From NCBI RefSeq assembly GCF_026540895.1, contig NZ_JALNUR010000005.1:84515-148514 (forward strand): 64,000 nucleotides of DNA, given 5' to 3'. Position 1 is the first letter of the stretch, and the number at the start of each line of letters is the position of its first letter. A program made the position numbers and the translations under genes. Origin of the DNA: Sphingomonas sp. GM_Shp_1. Its GTDB lineage: Bacteria > Pseudomonadota > Alphaproteobacteria > Sphingomonadales > Sphingomonadaceae. Shown in pieces: positions 43,127 through 52,400 of the stretch. The notes under the pieces are model-generated. The model did not search any database and was not told the origin of the DNA. It worked only from the letters and a program-made list of their open reading frames with translations.

Positions 43127-44341
43127 ATGCGCTTGACGGTATTGAAGGTGAAAACCCTTGGGCCTGGGCGGCACTTTGATGCACACGGGTTATGTCTTGT
43201 CGTGCGGCCTACGGGATCGCGATCCTGGGTGCTGCGGATGCAGTTCAAAGGTCACCGGCGGGATTTCGGCTTGGGGCCTGTTCACGATGTTTCGCTAGCC
43301 GAGGCGCGCTGCCGCGCGGCCGAGCTACGCAAGATGGTAAGGGCTGGCCTCGACCCCGTGAAGGAAAGGGGGCTGCGGCGCGCCAAGGTCCCCACCTTCG
43401 AGATCGTAGCGCGGCGGTGCTATGAAGCCCTGAGCGGCGGCTGGAAAGATCGGCGGCATGCCTCTTGGCTGTCCAGCCTCGAGAACCATGTGTTTCCCGA
43501 AATCGGCACAAAGCGGATCGATGCGATCGGCACCAAGGAAGTGTTGCTGGTGCTCGAGCCGATCTGGCTGACGATCCCAGACACAGCCCGTCGTATCCTG
43601 CAGCGGATTGGGGCCATTCTCGATTTCGCGCACATCAAGGGGTACATCCCGGCCGAAGTTTCGCTGCGTTCGGTAACGCGAGGTCTGCCGAGGCAACAGC
43701 AGCAGGTAACCCACCGGGCAGCAATGCCATACGCAGATGTCCCCGCCTTCTGGTCGCAGTTAGTGGCTGAAGCGAATAGCGTTGGCCGGGACGCGCTGAA
43801 GCTCACGATCCTCACGGCCGTGCGTTCGAACGAGGCGCGGCTTGCGACATGGCGTGAATTTGATCTCGACGGGGCGGTATGGTCGATTCCGGCGTCTCGC
43901 ATGAAGATGAAGCTACCGCATCTCGTGCCCCTGTCTGAACCGGCGGTAGCTCTTCTTCGCCGCCTGCAGAAAGAGCATGAAGCGCTCGCGACCGGCTCGA
44001 TTGATGATCAGTATCTTTTCAGTGCCAGAGGCAAGGCACCCATCAGCGATGTTACGATGCTGAAGGCAATCCGCGACGCCAAGATCGACACCATCACGGT
44101 TCACGGTTTCAGGAGCAGCTTTGCCGATTGGGCCGCCGAATGCACCAATGTGCCGAAGGAAGTGACTGAGAAGGCGTTGGCGCACCGTATCCCCAATGCA
44201 GTCGAAGCTGCTTATCGGCGAACAGACTTCTTCGAAAAGCGCCGGGACCTAATGGCGAAGTGGGCGCAGCACGTATGCTCGGGGCAGCGGGCGACCGCGA
44301 AGAAGGTGATAGGACGACCTCGTAAAGCCACCACTCCTTGA
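43127..44341 (+). CDS. int: Tyrosine-type site-specific integrase (P4 family)
   Basis: This 404-residue recombinase has the N-terminal arm-binding domain of P4-type integrases (GLCLVVRPTGSRSWVLRMQFKGHRRDFGLG, residues about 23 to 52, and LAEARCRAAELRKMVRAGLDP). Its catalytic residues are R233 (LTAVRSNEAR), H326 and R329 (VHGFRSSFADW) and Y363 (AYRRTDFF). I placed the start at ATG 43127, where similarity to the family begins. It marks the left end of the mobile element that fills the rest of the window and should integrate and excise it. Confidence 0.92.
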   Translation: MRLTVLKVKTLGPGRHFDAHGLCLVVRPTGSRSWVLRMQFKGHRRDFGLGPVHDVSLAEARCRAAELRKMVRAGLDPVKERGLRRAKVPTFEIVARRCYEALSGGWKDRRHASWLSSLENHVFPEIGTKRIDAIGTKEVLLVLEPIWLTIPDTARRILQRIGAILDFAHIKGYIPAEVSLRSVTRGLPRQQQQVTHRAAMPYADVPAFWSQLVAEANSVGRDALKLTILTAVRSNEARLATWREFDLDGAVWSIPASRMKMKLPHLVPLSEPAVALLRRLQKEHEALATGSIDDQYLFSARGKAPISDVTMLKAIRDAKIDTITVHGFRSSFADWAAECTNVPKEVTEKALAHRIPNAVEAAYRRTDFFEKRRDLMAKWAQHVCSGQRATAKKVIGRPRKATTP

Positions 44342-44596
44342 AGTTGGAGGGGTTGGCCGGAGCCGTCCTAGTCGCTGGGCACGGCAGCCTTCGACCAAGT
44401 CTTGCCATTTTGAAGCCAGCACTTGAATGCCCGCTTATGCAGAAACCTGTCGTTAGCATGCCTCTGAGCGTACGGGCGAAGGCACCTGAATATTCCTCGG
44501 AGCCAAACGGTGGGGTCTGCCATCCGCTCACTTGAACAAAGCAGGAGGTTTCTGCTCCCCGCTAAATCCTGAAAGCCGTTACAGATCAGTTTGTTC

Positions 44597-44625
44597 TTTA
44601 ACTATTGAACTTCCTAGCCTATAAG
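44597..44625 (+). promoter_or_regulatory. Candidate promoter (TTTAAC, 17 bp, TATAAG) in the post-integrase gap
   Basis: A good -10 hexamer TATAAG (44620-44625) lies 17 bp after TTTAAC (44597-44602) and 57 bp before a small coding sequence. The rest of the 340-bp gap 44342-44681 holds no gene that I can support. Confidence 0.4.
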
Positions 44626-44681
44626 CGGAGAAAGCGGGTGATGTGCAACTTTGCTAATGCTCACTGAAGGGTGTGTTATCT

Positions 44682-44846
44682 ATGCCAAGCGTCGTAGGGA
44701 AGTTCAGAAAAAAGCCTAGCATACCCGGCGAAGAAAACACGGTCATCTACAATTTCGGAGATGACCCGGAGGATGAGATGACCGAGAAGCAGTATCGGAT
44801 GGGTTGCTATCATCCGCCCTTCGAAGAATTGCCCTGGACTAACTAG
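44682..44846 (+). CDS. Small hypothetical protein (54 residues)
   Basis: This short frame begins MPSVVGKFRKKPSIPG and ends FEELPWTN. It has an AAGG nine bases before the ATG and a promoter-like sequence upstream. The composition is soluble, with a basic N-terminal part and an acidic middle (NFGDDPEDEMTEKQY). I recognise no family. It lies in the AT-richer part of the element directly after the integrase, a common location for excisionase or accessory genes. The sequence has no obvious helix-turn-helix. Confidence 0.45.
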   Translation: MPSVVGKFRKKPSIPGEENTVIYNFGDDPEDEMTEKQYRMGCYHPPFEELPWTN

Positions 44847-45140
44847 TTCTTCCGTTCGCCACGTGACTTGGGAACAGCAGAATTTTCCCACGATCGTCCG
44901 GCAACGGCCTACGAACTTTGGCCATTCGCCAAACTCGTTACGAATAGACGCTAATGATAAAAAGCGTCATTGGCGTGGCGACGGCGGCATGAACGCGGGT
45001 CCCATTGGTTCGTCAGGCATATGTCGCGACCCCGAGCAAGAAGATCGGCAAAGGCAAGTTCGGTTAAGGCCCCGCGACGTAGGCGCTGGCGACAGGTCGT
45101 CGACAAACCGTCGATTGGGTTTAGGATTGGATAAAGCTGA

Positions 45141-45773
45141 ATGGATCTTGGAAACGCCGCGACTTGGCTAGCTCCTCTCGTCGCATTGACGATTGGGACG
45201 GTCACCGCCCTGCTCACCGGTATCAACCTAGTAGTCAGTAAGGAGAACAAGGTCAGCGAATTCAGGCAGGACTGGATTAACGAGCAGCGGAAAGACCTCG
45301 CCGCGGCGTTGGCCGCGGCCCAGGCATATCGCGGGGCCAAGGATGACAAGCGAGTGGAGCAGCTCTTGGCCTTCGACGCGGCACAGGCGCGTGTCGAGCT
45401 GCGTGAGAATCCGAACAAGGAGGAATGGACCGACGTTCGGGCGGCCCTAGCCCAGCTGAGGAGCGATTTGCTGGACGGCACGCTCGACGACGCCAAGCTT
45501 GCTAAGCATCGGGATGCCGTCTTCCAGCATGGGCGCCCGCCCTTGAAAAAGAACTGGACCGTCGTGAAGGACGGTGAAACTTGGTTCAAGTCGTTCAAGA
45601 TCGCGTATGCGACAGTGATCTCGATATTCATCCTCATTGCCGCTGGATGGATGATCGCGACGGCGTTCCAGATGCGCGGCACCCCCACCCAGCCGGTTCA
45701 CAAGCTGAAGACCGGCAAACCGACGTTGCCAGCACCTTCGCCGCAACTGCCGGCATCGCCTGCCACGAGATAG
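45141..45773 (+). CDS. Two-helix membrane protein with cytoplasmic coiled-coil region, unknown function
   Basis: This 210-residue protein has an N-terminal membrane helix (residues about 9 to 32) and a charged, Ala-rich helical region starting KVSEFRQDWINEQRKDLAAAL. A second membrane helix lies at about residues 152 to 175, and a Pro-rich tail ends the protein. The NKVSEFRQDWI block after the first helix recurs in membrane proteins of unknown function. It precedes the oxygenase/HEPN gene pair by 150 bp and could be a membrane effector or sensor of the same module, or unrelated. No catalytic motif is visible. Confidence 0.65.
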   Translation: MDLGNAATWLAPLVALTIGTVTALLTGINLVVSKENKVSEFRQDWINEQRKDLAAALAAAQAYRGAKDDKRVEQLLAFDAAQARVELRENPNKEEWTDVRAALAQLRSDLLDGTLDDAKLAKHRDAVFQHGRPPLKKNWTVVKDGETWFKSFKIAYATVISIFILIAAGWMIATAFQMRGTPTQPVHKLKTGKPTLPAPSPQLPASPATR

Positions 45774-45922
45774 GCAGACTGACGTTCGGCAGACCTCGAC
45801 CATGAAGCGACGCTCGCCGAGCTTACTTCAACGGCAGCTTTTGACAGAACCTGCCGCACGCATGTTACCGGTCTTGGCCAAAACGGGCCGATGCGACATC
45901 TCATTTAGCCCTTCTGCAAAAT

Positions 45923-46639
45923 ATGAGCTGCGCCTATAACGCACGCACAATGATTTCAGCGGTCGCCATCGACAAACAATCGAGAATGTCCGAATTGCGG
46001 ATGCTTGTCGACGTGGACGGATATGCGGTGCTCCCAGGCATAGCCGCAGGCCAACCGACCGCTCAGGTTGCGGCGGGACTCGGCGAGATTATGTTATCCT
46101 GGGGCGGCAAGCTCGTTCAAGAGCTTACTCCGAAGGCGAATTCTACTCCGAACACCTACAGCGGCTTATTTGGGCTTGACCGCTTTCCTTTTCACACAGA
46201 TCTAGCTCACTGGCCGATTCCACCGCGATACCTTCTTCTGCGATGCGTCCGCGGGTATGCGGACGTTCCGACGATGATTTTGGACGGTAGGGCCATTGCT
46301 TCCGAAATCGGGGGCGAATTGATGGGCCGGGCGCTCGTGAGGCCCCGCCGTCCTCGCTGCGGTGAAGTTCGGATGCTCCGATTGCAGCAGTCAAATGGCG
46401 CCGATGAGATCATTCGTTGGGACGCAGAATACCTTAAGCCGGCGAGCCACGTTGGCGAATTGGTCTTCTCCAGCTTTCAAAGCATCGTCGCGGAGGCAAC
46501 CGCGATCCCTGCCGTCATGGTTGACGATGGCGATGTGGTAATCATTGACAACTGGCGGATGCTCCACGCCAGGCCAGCAATCGCGCCGAATCGAAGGGAT
46601 CGGAGGCTACAGCGCGTATATCTTAGGAACCTTGCATGA
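45923..46639 (+). CDS. TauD/TfdA-like Fe(II)/2-oxoglutarate-dependent oxygenase
   Basis: This protein of about 238 residues has the iron triad of the clavaminate-synthase/TauD group: H91 and D93 in PFHTDLAH and the distal H215 in WRMLHARPAI. Arg residues at the end (RRDRRLQRVYL) could bind 2-oxoglutarate. The RYLLLRCVRGYAD and DDGDVVIIDNWRMLH blocks agree with that family. The start is uncertain; ATGs at 45923, 45950 and 45986 are possible and none has a strong ribosome site. It overlaps the next gene by 4 bp, so both are translated together. Substrate unknown; nothing nearby indicates amino-acid or sulfonate metabolism. Confidence 0.7.
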   Translation: MSCAYNARTMISAVAIDKQSRMSELRMLVDVDGYAVLPGIAAGQPTAQVAAGLGEIMLSWGGKLVQELTPKANSTPNTYSGLFGLDRFPFHTDLAHWPIPPRYLLLRCVRGYADVPTMILDGRAIASEIGGELMGRALVRPRRPRCGEVRMLRLQQSNGADEIIRWDAEYLKPASHVGELVFSSFQSIVAEATAIPAVMVDDGDVVIIDNWRMLHARPAIAPNRRDRRLQRVYLRNLA

Positions 46640-47592
46640 AGCAGATGGTGACGCCTGGTCCGGTTACGACAGCATGGGATCCGCAGGCGCTTTACGACAA
46701 GGCGGAACGCTACATCCAACAGGCGCAGGCGCTCGACAAAGATCAGTGGGATTACGCGCTCTGGACCAGCCTGTCGCTCGAGCTGCTCGCGCGGGCAGCC
46801 CTTGCCAACGTACATCCGGTGCTTTTGGCAGAGCCTGACAAGCCGGGCTCGAACATTATCAGCGCGTTAGGCTTCGAGCCCGTCGAGAAGAGGTTCGCGC
46901 CTAAGTCGATCTCGATTTCCGATGTGTTCCGACGCCTGACGATCTTGCTGCCGGACTTTCAAGCGGATCACGAAAGTTTTGGCATTCAGCACACCGGTCA
47001 GCGGAATGCCGAACTGCATTCCGGCGAGTTGGCGTTCGACGGGGTGAAAGGGGCATCCTGGCAGCCCCGCTTCTACGCGACGTGCAAAGCGCTGCTGGGT
47101 TCTATGGACCTGACGCTCGAAGGCTTCGTGGGCGCTGAGGAAGCCAAAGCCGCGGAGGATCTGATCGCAGCGGCCGCCGACGAGAGCGCGAAGGCAGTCA
47201 AAGGCGACGTTGATGCACACCAGAAGGTGTGGAAGGGCAAGGGCAACGACGAACGCGCGATGCTCACTAAGCAAGCCAAAATATGGGCGAAACGGCAGAC
47301 CGGGCACCGCGTGGATTGTCCAGCCTGCGGTTCGCCTGCGCTCGTGTCTGGAAGGCCCGTTGCCGCAGCGACGAGAAAGCTTGAGGACGACGTCATTATC
47401 GAGAAGCAGGAACACCTCCCAACCCACTTCGAATGCATTGCGTGTGGGCTCAAAATAAACTCTCTCGCAAAGCTGGCGGTCGTCGGACTTGCGGATCGCT
47501 ACACCAACAAGCAGGAATATGACGCGGCTGAATACTATGCGCCCCCCGAGGACGAGTGGGCGGGGTACGAGGACGACAACAACGAGCCTTGA
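46636..47592 (+). CDS. HEPN-like protein with C-terminal zinc ribbon
   Basis: This 318-residue protein begins with an all-helical domain (residues about 15 to 165) that contains RNAELH at 123-128. That fits the R-X4-H signature of HEPN RNases. A linker rich in charged residues follows, then a split zinc ribbon with cysteine pairs C228/C231 (CPACG) and C267/C270 (CIACG), and an acidic tail. It overlaps the upstream oxygenase gene (ATGA). HEPN proteins are common toxins and antiviral RNases. The pairing with a 2-oxoglutarate oxygenase is not one I recognise. The HEPN call rests on the motif and helical pattern only. Confidence 0.6.
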   Translation: MKQMVTPGPVTTAWDPQALYDKAERYIQQAQALDKDQWDYALWTSLSLELLARAALANVHPVLLAEPDKPGSNIISALGFEPVEKRFAPKSISISDVFRRLTILLPDFQADHESFGIQHTGQRNAELHSGELAFDGVKGASWQPRFYATCKALLGSMDLTLEGFVGAEEAKAAEDLIAAAADESAKAVKGDVDAHQKVWKGKGNDERAMLTKQAKIWAKRQTGHRVDCPACGSPALVSGRPVAAATRKLEDDVIIEKQEHLPTHFECIACGLKINSLAKLAVVGLADRYTNKQEYDAAEYYAPPEDEWAGYEDDNNEP

Positions 47593-47807
47593 TGCCGTCA
47601 GCGCAGTCTGTCTTGATCAAGCTGGCCTGCGAGGCTCGCGTGCCCTCGAACGATCGCTATCATCGCAAGCTAACTTTCAACCTCGGGCGCGTGAATGATA
47701 CTCTATTGGACTCAGCGACGACCGGCAGGAGTCGACCAGACCCGGTCGTTCATACTTATCGCGCTAGACGTCAGCTTCTGGCGCAAGTCGCCGATCAGCT
47801 CTAAGGT

Positions 47808-48137
47808 TCAACCATTGTTGAAGCGACGTCGAGGAGCGATTTGCGATATTCGGGCAGGGGAAAGGCCAAATTTCAAGGCCGTGTCTTTGCTTTTTTGCCC
47901 GCTGGCGATCTCACCACGAATGGCGCTATCGCGTATGTCGTCCATCGACTTCTGAAGCATGTGAATCTGCTCAACTGCCTCGTCGTGCTTCTTTTCAAGC
48001 TTATCGATGCGCGCTTCGGCATCCGATTGTCGTTCAGCCAACTTTCGAATGTCATCCTGCATAGCACCTTGAGCTTGCTGCAGAAGGACTTGGGCATCAA
48101 TTAACAATTGCTGTGTCTTCGCGCCAAACCAGTCCAT
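47808..48137 (-). CDS. Coiled-coil protein with C-terminal helix-turn-helix-like segment
   Basis: This 109-residue protein starts MDWFGAKTQQLL at ATG 48137 with a GGAGAT upstream. It is largely a coiled coil (RKLAERQSDAEARIDKLEKK, then EQIHMLQKSMDDIRD). The end, SKDTALKFGLSPARISQIA, reads like a helix-turn-helix. This combination suggests a small DNA-binding dimer or a plasmid-type accessory protein. I do not recognise a named family. Confidence 0.55.
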   Translation of the reverse strand: MDWFGAKTQQLLIDAQVLLQQAQGAMQDDIRKLAERQSDAEARIDKLEKKHDEAVEQIHMLQKSMDDIRDSAIRGEIASGQKSKDTALKFGLSPARISQIAPRRRFNNG

Positions 48138-48304
48138 CGGGGATCTCCGCCGTATCAGAGGCATAATATTAAATTCACTGAACTTTATATCAAGGTGGAA
48201 TCCGCGGTCAATCCGGCCGGCTCGCCCGGTCAGATTTGCCTTTTCCCGCCTGCTCCGCGATTGCGGGGGTATGCTGCGAAGCCGGTTACGGCTAGGCTCT
48301 CTAG

Positions 48305-48550
48305 ATGAGCGATGATCTTCGTAAAAACATGGATATCGTCAGCCAGAGTTCGTTTGGCGACGGCTTCGCAAAAAAGAACGATGGCATAGGTGAAGCGCCC
48401 GATCGAGGGTTTGAACCGGACCCCTCGGCCGACCCTGCTGATGTGGCTAAAGCTTGGGCGGAGGTGGCAAAGCGGCTGACACCGGGGGATTGGGCAGCCA
48501 TCAGCGCAGCCGCGGGGGTGTCTCCCGATATTCTGCTGCCTCGCAAGTAA
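48305..48550 (+). CDS. Small hypothetical protein (81 residues)
   Basis: The frame begins MSDDLRKNMDIVSQSSFGDG and ends GVSPDILLPRK. The C-terminal half (VAKAWAEVAKRLTPGDWAAISAAAGVSPDIL) resembles a short helical domain. It lies on the strand opposite to the coiled-coil gene, 167 bp away. Only coding-like composition and a reasonable ATG support it. Function unknown. Confidence 0.4.
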   Translation: MSDDLRKNMDIVSQSSFGDGFAKKNDGIGEAPDRGFEPDPSADPADVAKAWAEVAKRLTPGDWAAISAAAGVSPDILLPRK

Positions 48551-48580
48551 TCCGGTCCCGCTAGCCCCGAGTGGTTGCCC

Positions 48581-48784
48581 ATGGACAATACAAAATTCTA
48601 TTTTTGTTTCCGACAAAGCCACCCCAAGCCGCCAGGCGCTTGGATATCCCAAGGCCCATACGCAATTTATGAGCAAGCAAAAGATGCTCGAGAAAGAGCG
48701 AAGGCGTGGGATGCCGGCGTCGTGCTTCCCTTCTCAGCCGATTCCGACGAAGAAGCTCGAAAGCGATGCAATAATTGGTTCTAG
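48581..48784 (+). CDS. Small hypothetical protein (67 residues)
   Basis: The frame starts MDNTKFYFCFRQSHPKP and has a mixed, soluble composition with AKDARERAKAW and DSDEEARKRC helical segments. It starts 30 bp after the previous small gene. Support is limited to codon pattern and position, and no family is recognised. Confidence 0.4.
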   Translation: MDNTKFYFCFRQSHPKPPGAWISQGPYAIYEQAKDARERAKAWDAGVVLPFSADSDEEARKRCNNWF

Positions 48785-49436
48785 AAGCGGCAAGCGAACG
48801 GACGGCGAACGCCACATTTAATCGTAACTTACCAAGCCTTCTCTGTTTGGTCGGGGAACTAGAAACCAGTCTCAAGCCTCTGTCATAGGCTGCTCCAACA
48901 CAGGAAAATTATCGCACTCTTCTATTGACCCAGACGGCTGTTCATGCCCCTTTGGTAAGGGGAGAGGCTTCGGCAGTCCGCTCTTATCGGAAGCTGACCC
49001 TTTTTGTTTGGCTGGCGAACGACAGTCAAGTCCAATGACCTTCCGGTCACTGTCAACCAAAGGTGGTCGTTCGGCTCAGCTGCCGCGAATGTCTGCTACT
49101 GATAGAAGCTGCCTATATACCGCTCCGTTAGGAAAGCGCCCGCAATTTGGATAATTCAACAGCAGCGGCATCAATTCTACGAGCAGACATTCCCGCAAAG
49201 ATATCAACTGATCGCTTACCGGCTTCCATTTCTCGGCTCTTGTCGACGAATTTGGGGTGATAAGAAGCGGGCACCTCATCACAAACTATTTCAACGCTCC
49301 CGACGCATGGGCTTGCTTTTCTCGCGTCGCATCAAGCAGATGGGACGATGTTTCTTGGAGCTAAACTTCCCGGCAATTCACGGTCGTGCAATGGCCGGAG
49401 GATCGGCAATCGCGGCGGCACGTCTGGACGCGACTG
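48785..49436. other. About 650-bp stretch without a convincing gene
   Basis: The base composition is less GC-rich than the catabolic region. Short minus-strand frames at 48872-49060 and 49076-49282 have no family resemblance and no good ribosome sites. The stretch may contain the promoter of the giant gene that follows. I see no repeat or clear operator. Confidence 0.4.
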
Positions 49437-52400
49437 ATGGACCAGCCACCCGATATCGATCTGCCTCAACAGGAGACGCGTCCACCCCGGCTTGAAGGCT
49501 GGGACTGGCAGCAGCTCGAACGTCTGACCGAAGCTTTGCTAAACCACGAACCGAACGTGGTGACGGCAACTCAATATGGCACTCCCGGCCAAACGCAGTT
49601 CGGGATCGATACTAAGGCCGATTTGAGGGGCGGGGGCTGCGATGTCGCCTCCTGCAAGGCGTATATCGAGATCAAGAAGGGCGACCTCGCCAAATGGTCG
49701 ACGGCTTTTCTCGATCACTGGACGGGCAAGTGGCAGGCCAAGGGCGTCAAGCGCTTCATCCTTACGACCACCGCGCCTATCGCGCCAACGCACGTCAGCG
49801 ATGAGGCCGACACCGAACGCGAAAGGTTTAGCGCGATCGGCGTCGATTATGAACTGTGGGGGCAAACCCAGCTGATCGAGCGGATGCGGCCGCACCGCGG
49901 CATCGTCGCGACCTACCTCGGCACCTTTTGGGTCGACATCATCTGCGGACCTCAGCAGCGCGAGGCACTGCAATCGGTCGGATCGTCGGTCGGCACGCAG
50001 CCGGTTGGCGCCAGTCAGATCGCCGAATTGCGGGCGCTGCTGTCGGGCGAGGCCGAGCAGAAGGTTGCTCGTGCGCTCGACGACTTACGCGCCGGCGATC
50101 TCGGTGCGGTCGAACGCTCGCTCGCCGAGCTGCGCGCGGAACCGCTCTGGTCGCAGCTCGATCCCGGCGCCCAGGCCCGCGTCCTGCGCTTCGCCGCCTC
50201 GGCGGCGCTGCATCGCGACGACCTTGACGGCGCTGCCACACTCGATGCCGAAGCGACCGCGATCCAACCGGCGGCCGAACCCCGTATCGCCGCTCGGATC
50301 GCGATGCAGCGTGGGGGCACCACTGCCGGGCTTGCCGTGCTCGGCACGCCATCGACACGCGACGGACGCCAGCTGCAGACGGCTCTCCTGCTATCGAGCG
50401 GCAATGTCGATGGGGCGGAAGAGGTGCTCGCCATCCTCGCGAGCGACGAGCTCGATCCGGAAACCGTCCGACTGCAAGCCTGGGCGCTGCTCATGCGTAA
50501 CAAGCGCGTCGAAGCACTCGCTTTGGTCGAGCAACTCGAACGCGAGGCCGGGCACTGGACCGCGACGATCCGCACCGTCGCGATCGCCCGTTACGCTGCG
50601 GCCTTGTCGCCGGTCCTTGCGCCTGAATGGTTCCTCAACGCGAGCCCGGTTGATTTCGATCTCGTCCGCGACGACGACGAGGCTCATGACTGGCTGGTGG
50701 GGGCCACGCAGGGTTTCCAGTCGCTCGTCGATCGAGTCGGCGACCGCGGCGATCGCCATTGGCTGCTTGCCGCTCTGTCAAACCAGCTCGACCGGCGCGA
50801 GGATGCCGAGACGCTGGCTCGGACGCTGATCGCCGAGGATTCCGGCGATCCGGTGCCGATCGCCTGGTCGTTGTCGCGTCGCTTCAATGTGGATCTTGCG
50901 GAGAGCCGGCGCCGCTATGCCAATATCTATGCCGAGGGCACGACCGAACAGATCGATGTTCGCATTCACGCACTCCTGCTGGTTTCCGGGGGCGATGCCC
51001 GGTCGGCGCGGGCCGCCCTCGAGGCTCATCTCGACGCGCAGTCCGGCGAGGCGCACACCGAGGCCGAGACTTGGATCGCGCGGCTCGCCGCAGACGCAAG
51101 CGAGGACGATACGGGCACGCCGGTGCCGGCGACCGATACGTTCGTCGACGATATTCAGGCCGCACGCGCCAGCAATGACTGGTCGGGCGTCGAGGCTGGG
51201 TTCAACGTCTTGGCGGAAGGTGGGCACCCACAGACGCTTGCCGCCGCACAGCTGATTGCCGCCGAAGGTCAATGGGCGATCCTGCAGCCGCACCGCGATA
51301 CGATCCTGGCGTTCGCGACCGCCGAGGCGGTGCGGATCGTCGCCTATCTAGTTGCCTCAACGGGCGTTGAGGGTGAACTCGTCACCTTTGTCGAAGAACA
51401 TCGTCACGTCTTCCGCAATGGCGCACCACCGCCGGACGTGCGGCGCCTCATCGCCGATCAGCAGCAGCGCGCCGGCGACTTGGTCGGCGCGCTCGAAACC
51501 GCGCGGGCGCTCAGCGCCGAATCCGGCGCTGCGGTCGACCGCCACCTCGAAGCCCGACTCCGCGCCAGCATTGGTGACACCGGGGGTGCCGCGCGGATCG
51601 TGCGCGACCTTATGCGGAGCGCCGACCTTGCGCCTGATGCCGCTATGGTCTGGGTCGAGACCTTGCGGGCCAGCGACATGGCGCTTGCCCGGGAATTATG
51701 GCGCTTCGCGGTCGCCCGCGACGGGCAGCGCAAGCTTGCCGTCTCGGCCTATATTCAGGCCTTCTCGCTCGGCCTGGAAAGAGAAGCCGCGCCGTTCCAC
51801 CTCGACGTTGCGCGCGCAGCGGAAGATGGTACCGGCTCGATCCGCACATTCGATGTTGCCGACCTGCCCGACTTCATTGCGTCGCAGAATGCCACCGCTG
51901 AGGAGCATTGGGCTCTCTATCTCGACGGCCGCATCCCCGCGCATTTGCTTGCCGAGAACCAGAATGTGACACTCGACGCGTTGCTGCTCGAGTCACCCAA
52001 CAGCGAGCGCGGACCACTCAAGTTGCGCCTATGGCGCAATGGCGCACGCCCTCGCCATCTCGATGTTGGGTTGCCCTGGTCTCGGTGGCGCTTGCACATG
52101 GACATCTCGGCGTTGCTCGTCGCTGCGCACGCCGACCTCCTCGATATCGTTGAGCGTCATCCCAACCCAATACGTATATCGCCTGCGGTGCCCGCGGCGC
52201 TAGTCGACATGCATCGGCGTGTTGCGCCGAGTCAGCCAACCCGGCTCGCCCTCTTGCGCCGGCTGACCGACATGGTCGGCAATAGTCTAGCCGAGCGAGC
52301 GCGCAGGGATACCGATCGCGTCGTCGCGTTGCGCGACACCGACGGCAATCGGGATATAGATTTTGACGTGCGGCAGCTGGTCGATGCCGCCTTTGCCGCA

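Noticed and set aside
44863..45171. 102-residue plus-strand frame before the two-helix membrane protein
   Set aside because: It has no ribosome site, no recognisable pattern, and overlaps the start of a better-supported gene.
48872..49282. Two short minus-strand frames before the giant gene
   Set aside because: Composition and lack of start signals give no support for coding.
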